Assembly (NCBI GenBank): GCA_949878745.1
Contig: CATLBH010000001.1
Location: forward strand, 124,001-188,000
DNA length: 64,000 bases
Direction of reading: 5' to 3'
Source of the DNA: an uncultured Ruminiclostridium sp.
GTDB taxonomy: Bacteria; Bacillota; Clostridia; Oscillospirales; Ruminococcaceae
How positions within the stretch are numbered: position 1 is the stretch's first letter; the number at the start of each line of letters is the position of its first letter. Both the position numbers and the translations under genes were made by a program. A model generated the notes under the pieces. The model was not told the DNA's origin and searched no databases. It saw only the letters and a program-made list of their open reading frames with translations. This document shows, in pieces, positions 36,998 to 45,633 of the stretch.

Positions 36998-37218
36998 TTC
37001 TTTTCGCCTCCCTCTACAGTTATCGTGATCGCGCAATCGGGACACATCATAGCGCAGAATCCGCAGGCGACGCATTTTTCATCGTCTATGCAGACGGCGG
37101 TATAATAGCCCTTCTTGTTCAGCTTGTCCTGCTGTATTTCAACTATTTTTTTGGGACAGGCGGTGGTGCAGAGACCACAGCCTTTACAGCGGTCAAACTC
37201 GACTTTCATTTTTGCCAT
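36994..37218 (-). CDS. Ferredoxin-type delta subunit, 2x[4Fe-4S]
   Basis: 74 residues with two clusters: CKGCGLCTTACPK and CVACGFCAMMCPDCAI. First gene of the operon and electron-carrying subunit of the oxidoreductase. RBS AAAGGAG. This order (delta-alpha-beta-gamma) is usual in Clostridia. Confidence 0.95.
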   Translation of the reverse strand: MAKMKVEFDRCKGCGLCTTACPKKIVEIQQDKLNKKGYYTAVCIDDEKCVACGFCAMMCPDCAITITVEGGEKK

Positions 37219-37690
37219 TTTGTTCTCCTTTCGGGTTAGTGTTTATTTAAAATTTACTTGTTGTCTTGTTTGGTTTGGTTTTTTTGGGGGCAAGAAACGG
37301 GTTCCGGCGGAAGCCGCGGCGCAGCCGCGAACGGAGCGGGAGCGGAGTGAGCCGGCGCGGAGCGAATGCGAAGCGCCGACTGATTTTCCGTCAGGAAAAT
37401 CAGGGCTGCGGCCCCCTGCGGTGGGGCAGTTATGGGAAGAGAAGCAGTTTTGCCGGATAAAACAGTCATCGGAGTGTGATAGGTAAGGTTCAAGCAACAT
37501 AACGGGTACGCAATTATTGGCAATAACCGATGGGGCATCAACTTAAACGGACGAAAAAGCCTTTATGGGAGCAGTTATATAAAACAGCCAACACAAGAGA
37601 AAAACACAACATACGATAACAGCAATCATCGGCATTTTACCCGAGCGAAACCTATATTGACAATAAAATGCCCAGAGGGGGGTAAGGAAG
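37219..37690. other. Long non-coding region upstream of the oxidoreductase operon
   Basis: No gene visible. 37290-37400 is GC-rich with repeated GGAGCG/GCGGAG words and a perfect hairpin CTGATTTTCC-gtca-GGAAAATCAG (37380-37403). After 37480 the sequence becomes AT-rich and featureless. The promoter of the vor operon must lie here, but I cannot pick it with confidence. Confidence 0.5.
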
Positions 37691-37695
37691 GGATT

Positions 37696-37912
37696 CTTAA
37701 GGTGAAACCCAAGGGGGGGGGGAGAGTGGTGGACAGGCTACGCCGAACCGGTATATTTCCGATTAAAACAAGTGACATTATAAGTAAAACCAACGCTGCG
37801 TAGCCTGTTCACCTTCTCCCCCCCTCTTAGGACGGCACGATGCCGTCGGGGGCAAGCCCAGAGCCGCCGCAAGGATGCGGCGGCATCAATGCTTGCCCTC
37901 TGTCACCTTAAG
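37696..37912. other. Nested palindromic region, candidate structured RNA or mobile element
   Basis: 217 bp with pairing ends CTTAAGGTGA (37696-37705) and TCACCTTAAG (37903-37912). Inside is an imperfect inverted repeat of about 30 bp (G-run-GAGAGTGGTGGACAGGCTACGC at 37713-37743 with its counterpart at 37798-37826), then hairpins GACGGCA-cga-TGCCGTC (37831-37847) and GCCGCCGCA-agga-TGCGGCGGC inside GGGCAAGC...GCTTGCCC. No open frame. Confidence 0.6.
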
Positions 37913-37935
37913 CCCCCCGCGGGAGCGGCTCTACA

Positions 37936-38138
37936 CGGCAGTGCAAAAAACAAAACATTGAAAAAAGGAATCAACTTTCGATAAAAGCTTTAATACCCCC
38001 TGCGATAAGCAGTTTTTATGTCAACACCTCCCCGCAGGAACAGCCCAACGCGTCAGTGCAATAAATAAAACATTGAAAAAAGGAATCGACTTTCGATAAA
38101 ATCCCTTGCGGTAAGCAGTTCTCACGTCAACACACCCC
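37936..38138. repeat. Direct repeat duplicating the 3' flank of the P-loop kinase gene
   Basis: Two ~90-bp units, about 37936-38030 and 38051-38138, share CAGTGCAAnAAAnAAAACA, TTGAAAAAAGGAATC, ACTTTCGATAAAA and GCGnTAAGCAGTT, ending GTCAACAC(A/C)CCC. The second unit contains the last codons and stop of the minus-strand kinase gene. The first looks like a tandem copy of that gene end plus its downstream region. Confidence 0.7.
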
Positions 38139-38627
38139 CACCACCCTATTATATACCATCTCCCCCGCCTCTTCAACCCCTATTTCCAAAGTAAATATTT
38201 CCTCGTCAATATTCCTCAGAAAATCCTTCTCATTCCACCATCTTTTCATATCCTCGCCTCCGAAGGAATGAATCTTCGACCGGGTATTATGCCGTCTAAC
38301 CGTTTCCTCAAAAGGAATATCGTAATAATAAGCAAAAATATCTTCCCCAAACTCCTTCTTCGCCGTTTCAAACAGCCTTTCATAAACCCTTGCGTCAAGA
38401 ATCCCCTCAAGAATAACAACCTCGCTGTGTTTTCTTCCGTATCTCAGAAGTTCCTCCAGCAGCGGCAGGGCGGGAGTTCCCTCCCCGTCCTTTGCCCAAA
38501 GCATTTCCCGCCTGACGGTATCCTGTGAAATAACCATAGTGTTCCTCCCGAATCGGCGCTGAAGCATTCCCGCGAGAGTGGTCTTTCCGCTTCCCGAGTT
38601 TCCCCGAATTATTATAAGCTTGGACAT
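38127..38627 (-). CDS. Small P-loop kinase
   Basis: 166 residues. Walker A GNSGSGKTTLAG, a DTVRREML segment and ILEGILDARVYERLF, resembling zeta-toxin/uridine-kinase-like or Chlor_Arch-type small kinases. RRHNTRSK could be the lid arginines. Substrate unknown. Its 3' end lies in a duplicated segment. It follows the nucleoside phosphorylase gene by 39 bp, so a role in nucleoside metabolism is possible but unproven. Confidence 0.85.
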   Translation of the reverse strand: MSKLIIIRGNSGSGKTTLAGMLQRRFGRNTMVISQDTVRREMLWAKDGEGTPALPLLEELLRYGRKHSEVVILEGILDARVYERLFETAKKEFGEDIFAYYYDIPFEETVRRHNTRSKIHSFGGEDMKRWWNEKDFLRNIDEEIFTLEIGVEEAGEMVYNRVVGVC

Positions 38628-38666
38628 AGCTTCCTCCCGTTAGGTATGACATATACGAAAAATAAG

Positions 38667-39446
38667 TCAACAGGCGGAAAGCGCCTCTATCGCAATATAC
38701 GCAAGCCTTTCCCTCGACGGCATATCGCCGTACCACTCTCTGTCATCGTAATTTCCTTCTCCCGTCACCACGTCTCCGCTGTATAACAGCTGTCCGAAAT
38801 TCTTTCCTTTGGCTTTTGCCACAGCTGCAAAAGCGGCGCACTCCATCTCAACGGTTTTGCAGCCCTCCGACCTTCTGTAATCCACCATTTCTTTGGTTTC
38901 TCGAAACAACCCGTCGGTGGTCCAAGTGATACATTTTATGTAAGGCGCGTCAAGCTTTTTCAGGGTGGTTTCTATTTTTTCGATAACGTTTTCCGAAAGC
39001 TCCACATATCTTGAAGGCGGAAGATACCGGTATGAGCCGCCTTCTTCCCTCAAAGCCTTTACGGGCACTATAACCTCGCCTTTGGGAATGTCGTCCAAAA
39101 CTCCGCAGCCGCCGCAGCAGACGATCGTCTCCACTCCGTTGGAATACAGGTAATCCGCCGCTGAAACGGCGTTGGCCGAGCCAACGGGAGCCTGCATCAT
39201 ACACATTTCCTTGCCTCCGCGGTTGATTTTCAGAACCGGAAACTCGCACATTTCCGAATAATAGCCGCCTATTTCCTCGCCGCCGTATTTTTCCCCGAAG
39301 GCTTTAAATACCTCTCCGAAAAAAGTCATAAAACAAAGCTTGGGAAAATTCCCGTCCTCATAGTCGTAGGATTCCTTAGGCGAAAGTATTCCCTCTCCTT
39401 CCGTACTGAATTCCAGTATCGGAATTTCGTTCTTTATTATCATCAT
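38667..39446 (-). CDS. Nucleoside phosphorylase family protein
   Basis: 259 residues with the phosphorylase/nucleosidase fold: CCGGCGVLDDIPKGEVIVP for the phosphate/ribose loop, the substrate motif VEMECAAFAAVAKAKG and late VTGEGNYDDREWY. It splits a purine or pyrimidine nucleoside with phosphate; uridine phosphorylase-like proteins are the nearest in style. Possibly co-transcribed with the P-loop kinase. Confidence 0.88.
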   Translation of the reverse strand: MMIIKNEIPILEFSTEGEGILSPKESYDYEDGNFPKLCFMTFFGEVFKAFGEKYGGEEIGGYYSEMCEFPVLKINRGGKEMCMMQAPVGSANAVSAADYLYSNGVETIVCCGGCGVLDDIPKGEVIVPVKALREEGGSYRYLPPSRYVELSENVIEKIETTLKKLDAPYIKCITWTTDGLFRETKEMVDYRRSEGCKTVEMECAAFAAVAKAKGKNFGQLLYSGDVVTGEGNYDDREWYGDMPSRERLAYIAIEALSAC

Positions 39447-39507
39447 TTACTCTCCTTGTAAATAAAATAACGACCTCGACAACGGAAAAATGCGGGAAAA
39501 ATACCAG

Positions 39508-40167
39508 TCACTGCTCCCAAACGGGCTTAACATAAATATTTATCTCCATTGAAGGAGATATCCCGGTAAGGTTTTCCTTTCGGGAGCAGGTAAACAGCAG
39601 CGGGCAGCCCGAAGCTTCGGCCACCTTTTCGGCGTAGTCTACGGAATCGGCTACGGTCTTGTTATCGGTGAGAGCGCCCAAATTGGAGTTGTTTATTATC
39701 CCGTGACAGGAAAGCCCCGAAGCCGCTTTTATTTCTTCGAGAAGTTCCTTCGCCTCTTGGGGAGTGGAGGTCAGATAGCGGTATTTGTTCACCACATAGT
39801 AAAGCGCCAGATCGCCGCGGTTTTTAAGCAGATCGCCGTACCGTCCCAGAGCCGTAGCTCCCTCCGGGTCGCCGCCAACGTCTATTATAACGCTTCCTTC
39901 ACTGTTTATAATACCGCCCGGATCGAAGCTTAAAGCGGGGATATCCAGATTCGAGTTGGCGTACATGGGAGCCACCAGCCTTATACCGCGGCTTTCAAAC
40001 AGACTTCCGAAATCGGCGGTGCGAAAATATGGGTTGACTATATCAAGATCGACAACGGTAACTTTGCCCGCTTCGGCAAGCTTTAGGGCAATATTTACCG
40101 CCACGTTTGTCTTTCCGCAGCCGTAGTGTCCCGTTATTACCGTTATTTTGGGAAAATCGAAGTTCAT
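39508..40167 (-). CDS. MinD/ParA-like P-loop ATPase
   Basis: 219 residues. Deviant Walker A GHYGCGKTNVAVNIALKLAEAGKVTVVDLDIVNPYFR and Walker B VIIDVGGDPEG are typical of the SIMIBI class. Related ATP-binding proteins often sit beside kor/vor operons in Clostridia, and here the gene lies 2.3 kb upstream of the vor operon on the same strand. A role in cluster or cofactor insertion is plausible but not shown. Confidence 0.85.
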   Translation of the reverse strand: MNFDFPKITVITGHYGCGKTNVAVNIALKLAEAGKVTVVDLDIVNPYFRTADFGSLFESRGIRLVAPMYANSNLDIPALSFDPGGIINSEGSVIIDVGGDPEGATALGRYGDLLKNRGDLALYYVVNKYRYLTSTPQEAKELLEEIKAASGLSCHGIINNSNLGALTDNKTVADSVDYAEKVAEASGCPLLFTCSRKENLTGISPSMEINIYVKPVWEQ

Positions 40168-40441
40168 TTTTCTACCTTTTAAAGCGTTAAATTTTTATGG
40201 AATGGTATCAATGGATATTTTAACATATTTTTCGCCGTTTGTAAAGAAAAAATTTATGGAATCGACAGGAAATCTGCGGGAAATCGGCACAAATTACAAA
40301 AGAAAAGGGTTGTATTTGGCGGAATTTTTACGGAGGAAAAAACAAAAAAAGTTTTTAAATATACTTTATTTTTTTTAGAGAACGTGGTACAATATTAAAT
40401 AAGACACCCTGCCCAAACAAAAAAGAAATGAGGTAATTAAA

Positions 40442-42232
40442 ATGGAAATCACAAAGGACATTTTATATGTGGGCGTTAACGACCATGAGGTGGATCTGTT
40501 CGAGGGACAGTATACGGTACCCAACGGTATGGCGTACAACTCCTATGTTATAGCCGACGAGAAGACGGCGGTAATGGATACGGTGGACGCGCGATTCACA
40601 CACGAATGGCTTGACAATATCGAAAACGCTCTGGGAAGCCGCAAACCCGATTATCTTATCGTACAGCATATGGAGCCGGATCACTCGGCCAACATAGCCG
40701 GCTTTATGAACAACTACAAGGACGCGGTGATCGTTTCCAGCGCTAAGGCTTTCACTATGATGAAACAGTTTTTCGGCACAGATTTTGAGGGAAGAAACCT
40801 GGTGATAGCCGAAGGGGACACTCTTTCTCTGGGGAAGCACACTCTTCACTTCGTATCCGCTCCCATGGTGCACTGGCCCGAGGTTATGGTAACATACGAC
40901 AGCTTTGACAGGGTTCTGTTTTCCGCCGACGGCTTCGGAAAATTCGGAGCTCTGGACGTGGAGGAAAAGTGGGCCTGTGAGGCGAGGCGCTATTATATAG
41001 GAATAGTGGGAAAGTACGGCGCTCAGGTTCAGGCGCTGCTCAAAAAAGCGGCGGGGCTGGACATACAGACAATCTGTCCTCTTCACGGTCCCGTTCTTAA
41101 AGAAAATCTGGGCTATTATCTGGATTTGTACAACACATGGTCGTCATACGAGCCGGAAAGCGAAGGCGTCGTTATAGCTTACACCTCCATTTACGGCCAT
41201 ACCAAGGCGGCGGTGGAGAAGCTGGCCGAAAAGCTCAAAAACAACGGATGCCCCAAGGTGACGGTTACCGATCTGGCTCGGGACGATATGGCGGAAGCGG
41301 TGGAGGACGCGTTCAGGTACAACAAGCTTGTATTGGCCACAACCACCTATAACGCGGATATTTTCCCCTTTATGCGCACCTTTATAGAGCATCTCACCGA
41401 AAGGAATTTCCAGAACCGCACGGTGGGATTTATCGAAAACGGATCCTGGGCTCCTTTGGCGGCAAAAACAATGAAGTCAATGCTGGAAAAGAGTAAAAAG
41501 CTCACGTTTTTGGAGCCTGTGGTTACGATAAAATCCGCCCTGAACGAGGAGAGCGGAAAGAAGCTTGAGGAGCTTGCCGCGGCGCTCAGCGTTGATTACA
41601 TCGCCCGCAGCGGAGATACGGCAAACAAGAACGATCTTACCGCGCTTTTCAATATAGGCTACGGTTTATATGTTGTTACCTGCAACGACGGAAAGAAAGA
41701 CAACGGACTTATTGTAAACACGGTAACACAGGTAACCAATACTCCCAACAGAATAGCGGTCACCATAAACAAGGACAACTACTCCCACCATGTTATAAAG
41801 CAAACGGGGGTTCTGAACATAAACTGTCTGTCTCAGGACGCGCCTTTCTCGGTATTTGAGAAATTCGGTTTTCAGAGCGGCAGGAACGTCAATAAGTTTG
41901 AGGGAGAGGAAGTTTTCCGCTCGGATAACGGAATAGTGTTCCTTTCAAAGCATATAAATTCCTTTATGTCCCTTAAGGTGGAGCAGTATGTGGATTTCGG
42001 CACCCACGGAATGTTTATTTGCAGCATAACCGAAAGCAGGGTAATTTCAAGTGCCGAGACTATGACTTACACCTATTATCAGAAGAACGTGAAGCCCAAG
42101 CCTCAAACGGAGGGGAAGAAGGGATTTGTCTGCAAGGTATGCGGATATGTTTATGAGGGGGACGAGCTTCCGGAGGATTTTGTATGTCCTCTTTGCAAGC
42201 ACGGAGCGGCGGATTTTGAGCCTATTGAATAA
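40442..42232 (+). CDS. Flavodiiron protein fused to flavin reductase and rubredoxin
   Basis: 596 residues in four modules. Residues 1-240: diiron metallo-beta-lactamase domain with all ligands (His76, Glu78, Asp80, His81, His144, Asp163, His215). 243-385: flavodoxin (YTSIYGHTK). About 400-545: flavin reductase-like domain (NTVTQVTNTPNRIAVTINKDNYSHHVIKQTG). 553-596: rubredoxin with CKVCGY and CPLCKHG. It would reduce O2 to water or NO to N2O, protecting the anaerobe, with the extra domains allowing electron entry from NAD(P)H within one chain. RBS AAATGAGGT. Confidence 0.95.
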   Translation: MEITKDILYVGVNDHEVDLFEGQYTVPNGMAYNSYVIADEKTAVMDTVDARFTHEWLDNIENALGSRKPDYLIVQHMEPDHSANIAGFMNNYKDAVIVSSAKAFTMMKQFFGTDFEGRNLVIAEGDTLSLGKHTLHFVSAPMVHWPEVMVTYDSFDRVLFSADGFGKFGALDVEEKWACEARRYYIGIVGKYGAQVQALLKKAAGLDIQTICPLHGPVLKENLGYYLDLYNTWSSYEPESEGVVIAYTSIYGHTKAAVEKLAEKLKNNGCPKVTVTDLARDDMAEAVEDAFRYNKLVLATTTYNADIFPFMRTFIEHLTERNFQNRTVGFIENGSWAPLAAKTMKSMLEKSKKLTFLEPVVTIKSALNEESGKKLEELAAALSVDYIARSGDTANKNDLTALFNIGYGLYVVTCNDGKKDNGLIVNTVTQVTNTPNRIAVTINKDNYSHHVIKQTGVLNINCLSQDAPFSVFEKFGFQSGRNVNKFEGEEVFRSDNGIVFLSKHINSFMSLKVEQYVDFGTHGMFICSITESRVISSAETMTYTYYQKNVKPKPQTEGKKGFVCKVCGYVYEGDELPEDFVCPLCKHGAADFEPIE

Positions 42233-42314
42233 GAGTTAAAGCCGCGCTTTTTTCAATTTTTGTTATTGCGGAAGATTTCGTAAAGCATCGATAAATCAGA
42301 AAGGATAAAAGCCT

Positions 42315-43820
42315 ATGATATGCAGGGATATACAGCTTCTAATAGACTATTCCGTCAGAAAGGGACTTATTCAGCCCATAGACGAGATCGTTATCCGAAA
42401 TCAATATATGAATATTTTCGGATTAACCGATTGGGAAGCGGCTGAGATAAGCGAGGAGGACAGAAGCCTGTCGGTGGACGAAATATTGGAAAGGCTTATA
42501 AAATACGCCTGTGACCACTCGCTGACGGAGGATACCGCAAACTCCAGGGATTTGTTCGACACAAAGCTTATGGGGGTGGTAACGCCGCTTCCTCACGAGG
42601 TAAATAACGAATTTCTCCGAAGATACAACTCGATATCTCCCGAAAACGCGGTGTCGAATTACTATGAATACAACAAAAACGTAAATTATGTAAGGGCGGG
42701 GAGGATCGCAAAGGATTTAAAATGGAAATACCCCTCGGAGTACGGAGATCTGGACATTACCATAAACCGCTCAAAGCCCGAAAAGGATCCCCGCGACATA
42801 GCGAAGCAGGGAAAAACGCAGTCCACCGCCTATCCGAAGTGTCAATTGTGTCTTGAAAACGAGGGATTCGCGGGGACGGCTTCTCACCCCGCCCGTCAGA
42901 ATCTCAGACCCGTTCCCGTAACGGTGGGGGGAGAAAAATGGCAGCTTCAATACTCCCCCTACGGCTATTACAACGAGCACTGTATAGTGTTTAACGAAAA
43001 ACACACGCCCATGAAGATAGACGCGGCGGTGTTTGAAAAGCTGTTTGACTTTATCGAGTATGTTCCCCACTATTTTGTGGGCTCAAACGCCGATCTTCCC
43101 ATAGTGGGGGGGTCGATTCTGAGTCATGAGCATTTTCAGGGGGGAAATTACAGCTTCGCTATGGAAAAGGCGGAGATTGAGAGATATTTTTCGATTCCGG
43201 ATTATCCGGACGTTACTCTGGGGACATTAAAGTGGCCGATGTCGGTTATAAGGGCACAAAGCCGCAGCAGGGGGGAGTTGGCCAAGGTGTGCGACCTTAT
43301 TCTCAGGTACTGGAGAGGGTACAGCGACGAGAGCGTGTTTATTTTCGCCGAAACGGACGGAACCCCCCACAATACGGTAACGCCCATCGCAAGAATGAGA
43401 GGAGACGTGTACGAATGCGATCTTGTGCTGCGCAACAACATAACCACGGAGGAGAGGCCGCTGGGGTTTTATCATCCCAATCCCTCTTTACATCATATTA
43501 AAAAGGAGAACATAGGTCTTATCGAGGTGATGGGGCTGGCGGTACTGCCTTCACGGCTGGCGGAGGAGCTTAAGGCGCTGGAAGAGGGCATTCTTGAGGG
43601 AAAGGATTTGACGGCCGACCCGAAAACGGCTTCTCACGCGGGGTGGGCGAAGGAGATTGAAAAAGCGCATCCCGAATTGAACGGGGAAAACGCCGGAGAG
43701 ATAATACGAGCGGAAGTGGGAAAGGTGTTTGAGGAGGTTCTTTGCGACGCGGGGGTGTTTAAGAGGGACGAAAAGGGGAAAGAGGCGTTTGTCAGGTTTA
43801 CGGAGGGGTTGGGAAAGTAA
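42315..43820 (+). CDS. galT: UDP-glucose-hexose-1-phosphate uridylyltransferase, class II
   Basis: 501 residues, the length of the Firmicute class II GalT, unlike the ~350-residue class I enzyme. Active-site region GGSILSHEHFQGGNY, and CQLCLENEGFAGTASHPARQNLRPVPV. Leloir pathway: exchanges UMP between UDP-glucose and galactose-1-phosphate. No galK or galE is adjacent. 83 bp behind the flavodiiron gene. Confidence 0.95.
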   Translation: MICRDIQLLIDYSVRKGLIQPIDEIVIRNQYMNIFGLTDWEAAEISEEDRSLSVDEILERLIKYACDHSLTEDTANSRDLFDTKLMGVVTPLPHEVNNEFLRRYNSISPENAVSNYYEYNKNVNYVRAGRIAKDLKWKYPSEYGDLDITINRSKPEKDPRDIAKQGKTQSTAYPKCQLCLENEGFAGTASHPARQNLRPVPVTVGGEKWQLQYSPYGYYNEHCIVFNEKHTPMKIDAAVFEKLFDFIEYVPHYFVGSNADLPIVGGSILSHEHFQGGNYSFAMEKAEIERYFSIPDYPDVTLGTLKWPMSVIRAQSRSRGELAKVCDLILRYWRGYSDESVFIFAETDGTPHNTVTPIARMRGDVYECDLVLRNNITTEERPLGFYHPNPSLHHIKKENIGLIEVMGLAVLPSRLAEELKALEEGILEGKDLTADPKTASHAGWAKEIEKAHPELNGENAGEIIRAEVGKVFEEVLCDAGVFKRDEKGKEAFVRFTEGLGK

Positions 43821-43939
43821 AAAAATAAATAAAATATTACTTGATTTTTTGCTATCGGAAAGTTTAGAACTGTGAAATTCCCTTATGCGTGTTAAAAACC
43901 GGAATTAATTGAGCAATATTAACGTTGGAGGTTATCGAT

Positions 43940-44310
43940 ATGCAAAAATGGTATACTGAAGATTGGCAGTTGAATTGACGGCAATAGAGGGAAAAGCAGG
44001 ACACTGTCGGCTTGGATTGGAAAAAGGAGATAAATTTGTCTTTTCATATTAATGTCCTACCGGAATGTGTCCCAAAACAATGATAAAAGTCTACACATGG
44101 TGTGAGAACCTGTCCACATAGGAATGGTTCTGAAGTTATTCGGTGTGGCGGCGATTTTACATACAGAGGTGAAAAAGAAAAATTTGAAATGAATATACCG
44201 TGCGCTGATGGATGTATACAGTTTCATCTTAAAGCAACTCCTAATAACCGAGATAAAAACGGAAAACCTCTGCCAAATGGCCCCAGACCACCAAACCAAA
44301 ATATGAATAA
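43940..44310 (+). pseudogene. Broken TIGR04076-family gene interrupted by a family A remnant
   Basis: GGAGG-RBS and ATG at 43940 begin MQKWYTEDWQ. After a one-base frameshift near 43970 the frame continues VELTAIEGKAGHCRLGLEKG..DKFVFSY, stop (TAA), CPTGMCPKTMIKVYTWCE. A 26-bp element follows (44106-44131), then in another frame EVIRCGGDFTYRGEKEK and NIPCADGCIQFHLKAT. The cysteine pattern (GHCRLG, CPTGMC, CPDGC-like CADGC) and GGDF match the TIGR04076 family, small proteins of unknown function. At least three lesions, so it is dead. Its 3' end runs into a family B repeat. Confidence 0.75.
44106..44131. repeat. Collapsed family A element (A4) inside pseudogene
   Basis: GAACC-TGTCCACATAGGAAT-GGTTC: the full left terminal repeat followed directly by the last bases of the right terminal repeat. 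It splits the coding sequence between TWCE and EVIRC of the TIGR04076 pseudogene, which would otherwise join as TGTGAAGTTATT. It looks like an insertion or an excision scar. Confidence 0.65.
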
Positions 44311-44369
44311 TACTAATCCCTTTTTTACCTGCTCATATTATGTCAATTTAAAAAATGGGATTGGCATCA
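44308..44369. repeat. Family B single-hairpin copy B9
   Basis: TAATACTAATCCCTTTTTT and TTAAAAAATGGGATTGGCATCA form one imperfect hairpin. It carries the family B outer end on the left (TAATACTAAT) and a hairpin-2-like arm on the right. The hinge is missing. Confidence 0.6.
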
Positions 44370-44410
44370 GGCTCTGCCTCCGCACTTCGCCAACCTATTA
44401 AAAAGGGCAA

Positions 44411-44435
44411 GAGAACGGCTCATTGCGCCGTTCTC
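44411..44435. terminator. Hairpin, probable terminator remnant
   Basis: GAGAACGGC (44411-44419) and GCCGTTCTC (44427-44435). No clear T-run follows on the plus strand (GGAACG). Confidence 0.4.
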
Positions 44436-44480
44436 GGAACGAAAACTTAATTTATAAGCAGTACTTTTTTTCGATATAAC

Positions 44481-44525
44481 AAACGCGCTCACCAAGCGGC
44501 TTAAAGCCGCTTGGTGAGCGCGTTT
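44481..44525. repeat. Perfect 45-bp palindrome
   Basis: Two 22-bp arms beginning AAACGCGCTCACCAAGCGGC at 44481, with a single central base at 44503. A related half, AAACGCGCGCTCACTAAGCG, recurs at about 44846. T-rich flanks (TTTTTT before, TTTGTTTAT after) fit a strong bidirectional terminator, but no intact gene lies close by. Confidence 0.75.
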
Positions 44526-44643
44526 GTTTATACTGTTCAAGAAAACTTCAAGATGTTAAAAAATTTCCCGAGACGGTAAAGCAGTTTACACTATGCTGCC
44601 TTAATGCCCATTCTTTTTTAAATTGATGTAATGCCCACAGTTT

Positions 44644-44741
44644 TAATACTAATCACTTTTAAAACTGTTGGATTAGTGCTTTGGGTGCAATCCCTTTTTA
44701 AACTGTGTGTATTTCGTCAGTTTAAAAAGGGATTGGTATAA
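44644..44741. repeat. Family B two-hairpin element, copy B2
   Basis: TAATACTAATC at 44644. Hairpin 1: ACTAATC (44648-44654) with GATTAGT (44671-44677). Hinge TGCTTTGGGTG. Hairpin 2: CAATCCCTTTTTAAACTG (44688-44705) with a perfect 18-bp complement (44718-44735), then GTATAA. Closest to copy B1. Between here and 44909 only AT-rich DNA and a half copy of the 44481 palindrome are seen. Confidence 0.8.
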
Positions 44742-44909
44742 GCTACATTATACCTTAACCTAAGTTAAAAATCAACGGTTTTTCGCGAAAGGTATTTTTT
44801 TGCGCGCGAAACGACATTTCTTGCTCCCAAAAAAATCGGACATAAAACGCGCGCTCACTAAGCGGCCAAGAACCGCCATGGAAAGGTGTTTTTTCAGTTT
44901 ATTTTAAGC

Positions 44910-45629
44910 TTATTTAAAAAAATAGTTGGAAAAAACCTCCCTCACCGAGGAATACAGCCTTCTGGGAATGGGGATCCAGCGGTTTCCCGGCATAAGAAGG
45001 CCGTAGCGCTTTATGCCCATGGAATAATCGAGATTCACAATATAGGCGCGGTGGGGCATATGGAAATTTTCGTATTCGCAAAGACGGTCAAAAAGTTCGG
45101 AAAGGGTGGAAGAGGTCTCAAGAACGCTGTTGTCGGAAAGGGTAAGGGTGCGCATATGGTTAAAGCTTTCAATCATAACCAGTTTATCCAAGGGTACGCG
45201 CCGAATTCCGTCTCGGGTTTTTACGGTGAGAGCGGAGCCTTTTTCGGAGGGGGCAAGCCTTTGAAGGGCGCGGAGCAGCTCGTTGTCAAAATCCTCGCGG
45301 CGGACGGGTTTCAGAAGATAGCCGCCGGCGTGAACCGAGAAGGCGTCGAGAGCGTATTCGGGGGAAACGGTAAGGAAGAGAATCTCCCCGCGGCAGCCGC
45401 GACTACGTATGGCTTCGGCAAGGCGAATTCCCGACATTTCGGGCATAATCACGTCAAGTATATACAAATCGAAGCCGCCGCCATTGATATGCAAAAGAAG
45501 CTCGTCGGGTGACGAGAAGGTTTTAAGGCGAAGGGAAAACTCGGAATGCTCGGCGGCAAAGCTTCGGGCATAGGACTCGATAAGAGCGATATCCTCGGCG
45601 TTGTCGTCACATAAGGCTATTTCAATCAT
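44910..45629 (-). CDS. LytTR-family response regulator (AgrA-like)
   Basis: 239 residues. Receiver domain 1-125 with LCDDN, phospho-acceptor Asp in LYILDVIMPEMSG and KPV. LytTR DNA-binding domain about 140-237 (VKTRDGIRRVPLDKLVMIESFNHMRTLTL ... MPHRAYIVNLDYSMGIKRYG). Works with the kinase encoded 4 bp upstream. No autoinducer-peptide gene was found beside the pair. Confidence 0.93.
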   Translation of the reverse strand: MIEIALCDDNAEDIALIESYARSFAAEHSEFSLRLKTFSSPDELLLHINGGGFDLYILDVIMPEMSGIRLAEAIRSRGCRGEILFLTVSPEYALDAFSVHAGGYLLKPVRREDFDNELLRALQRLAPSEKGSALTVKTRDGIRRVPLDKLVMIESFNHMRTLTLSDNSVLETSSTLSELFDRLCEYENFHMPHRAYIVNLDYSMGIKRYGLLMPGNRWIPIPRRLYSSVREVFSNYFFK

Positions 45630-45633
45630 TTAT

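Noticed and set aside
44102..44401. Plus-strand frame of 99 codons
   Set aside because: Its middle is the 3' half of the TIGR04076 pseudogene and its ends are repeat sequence; not an intact gene.
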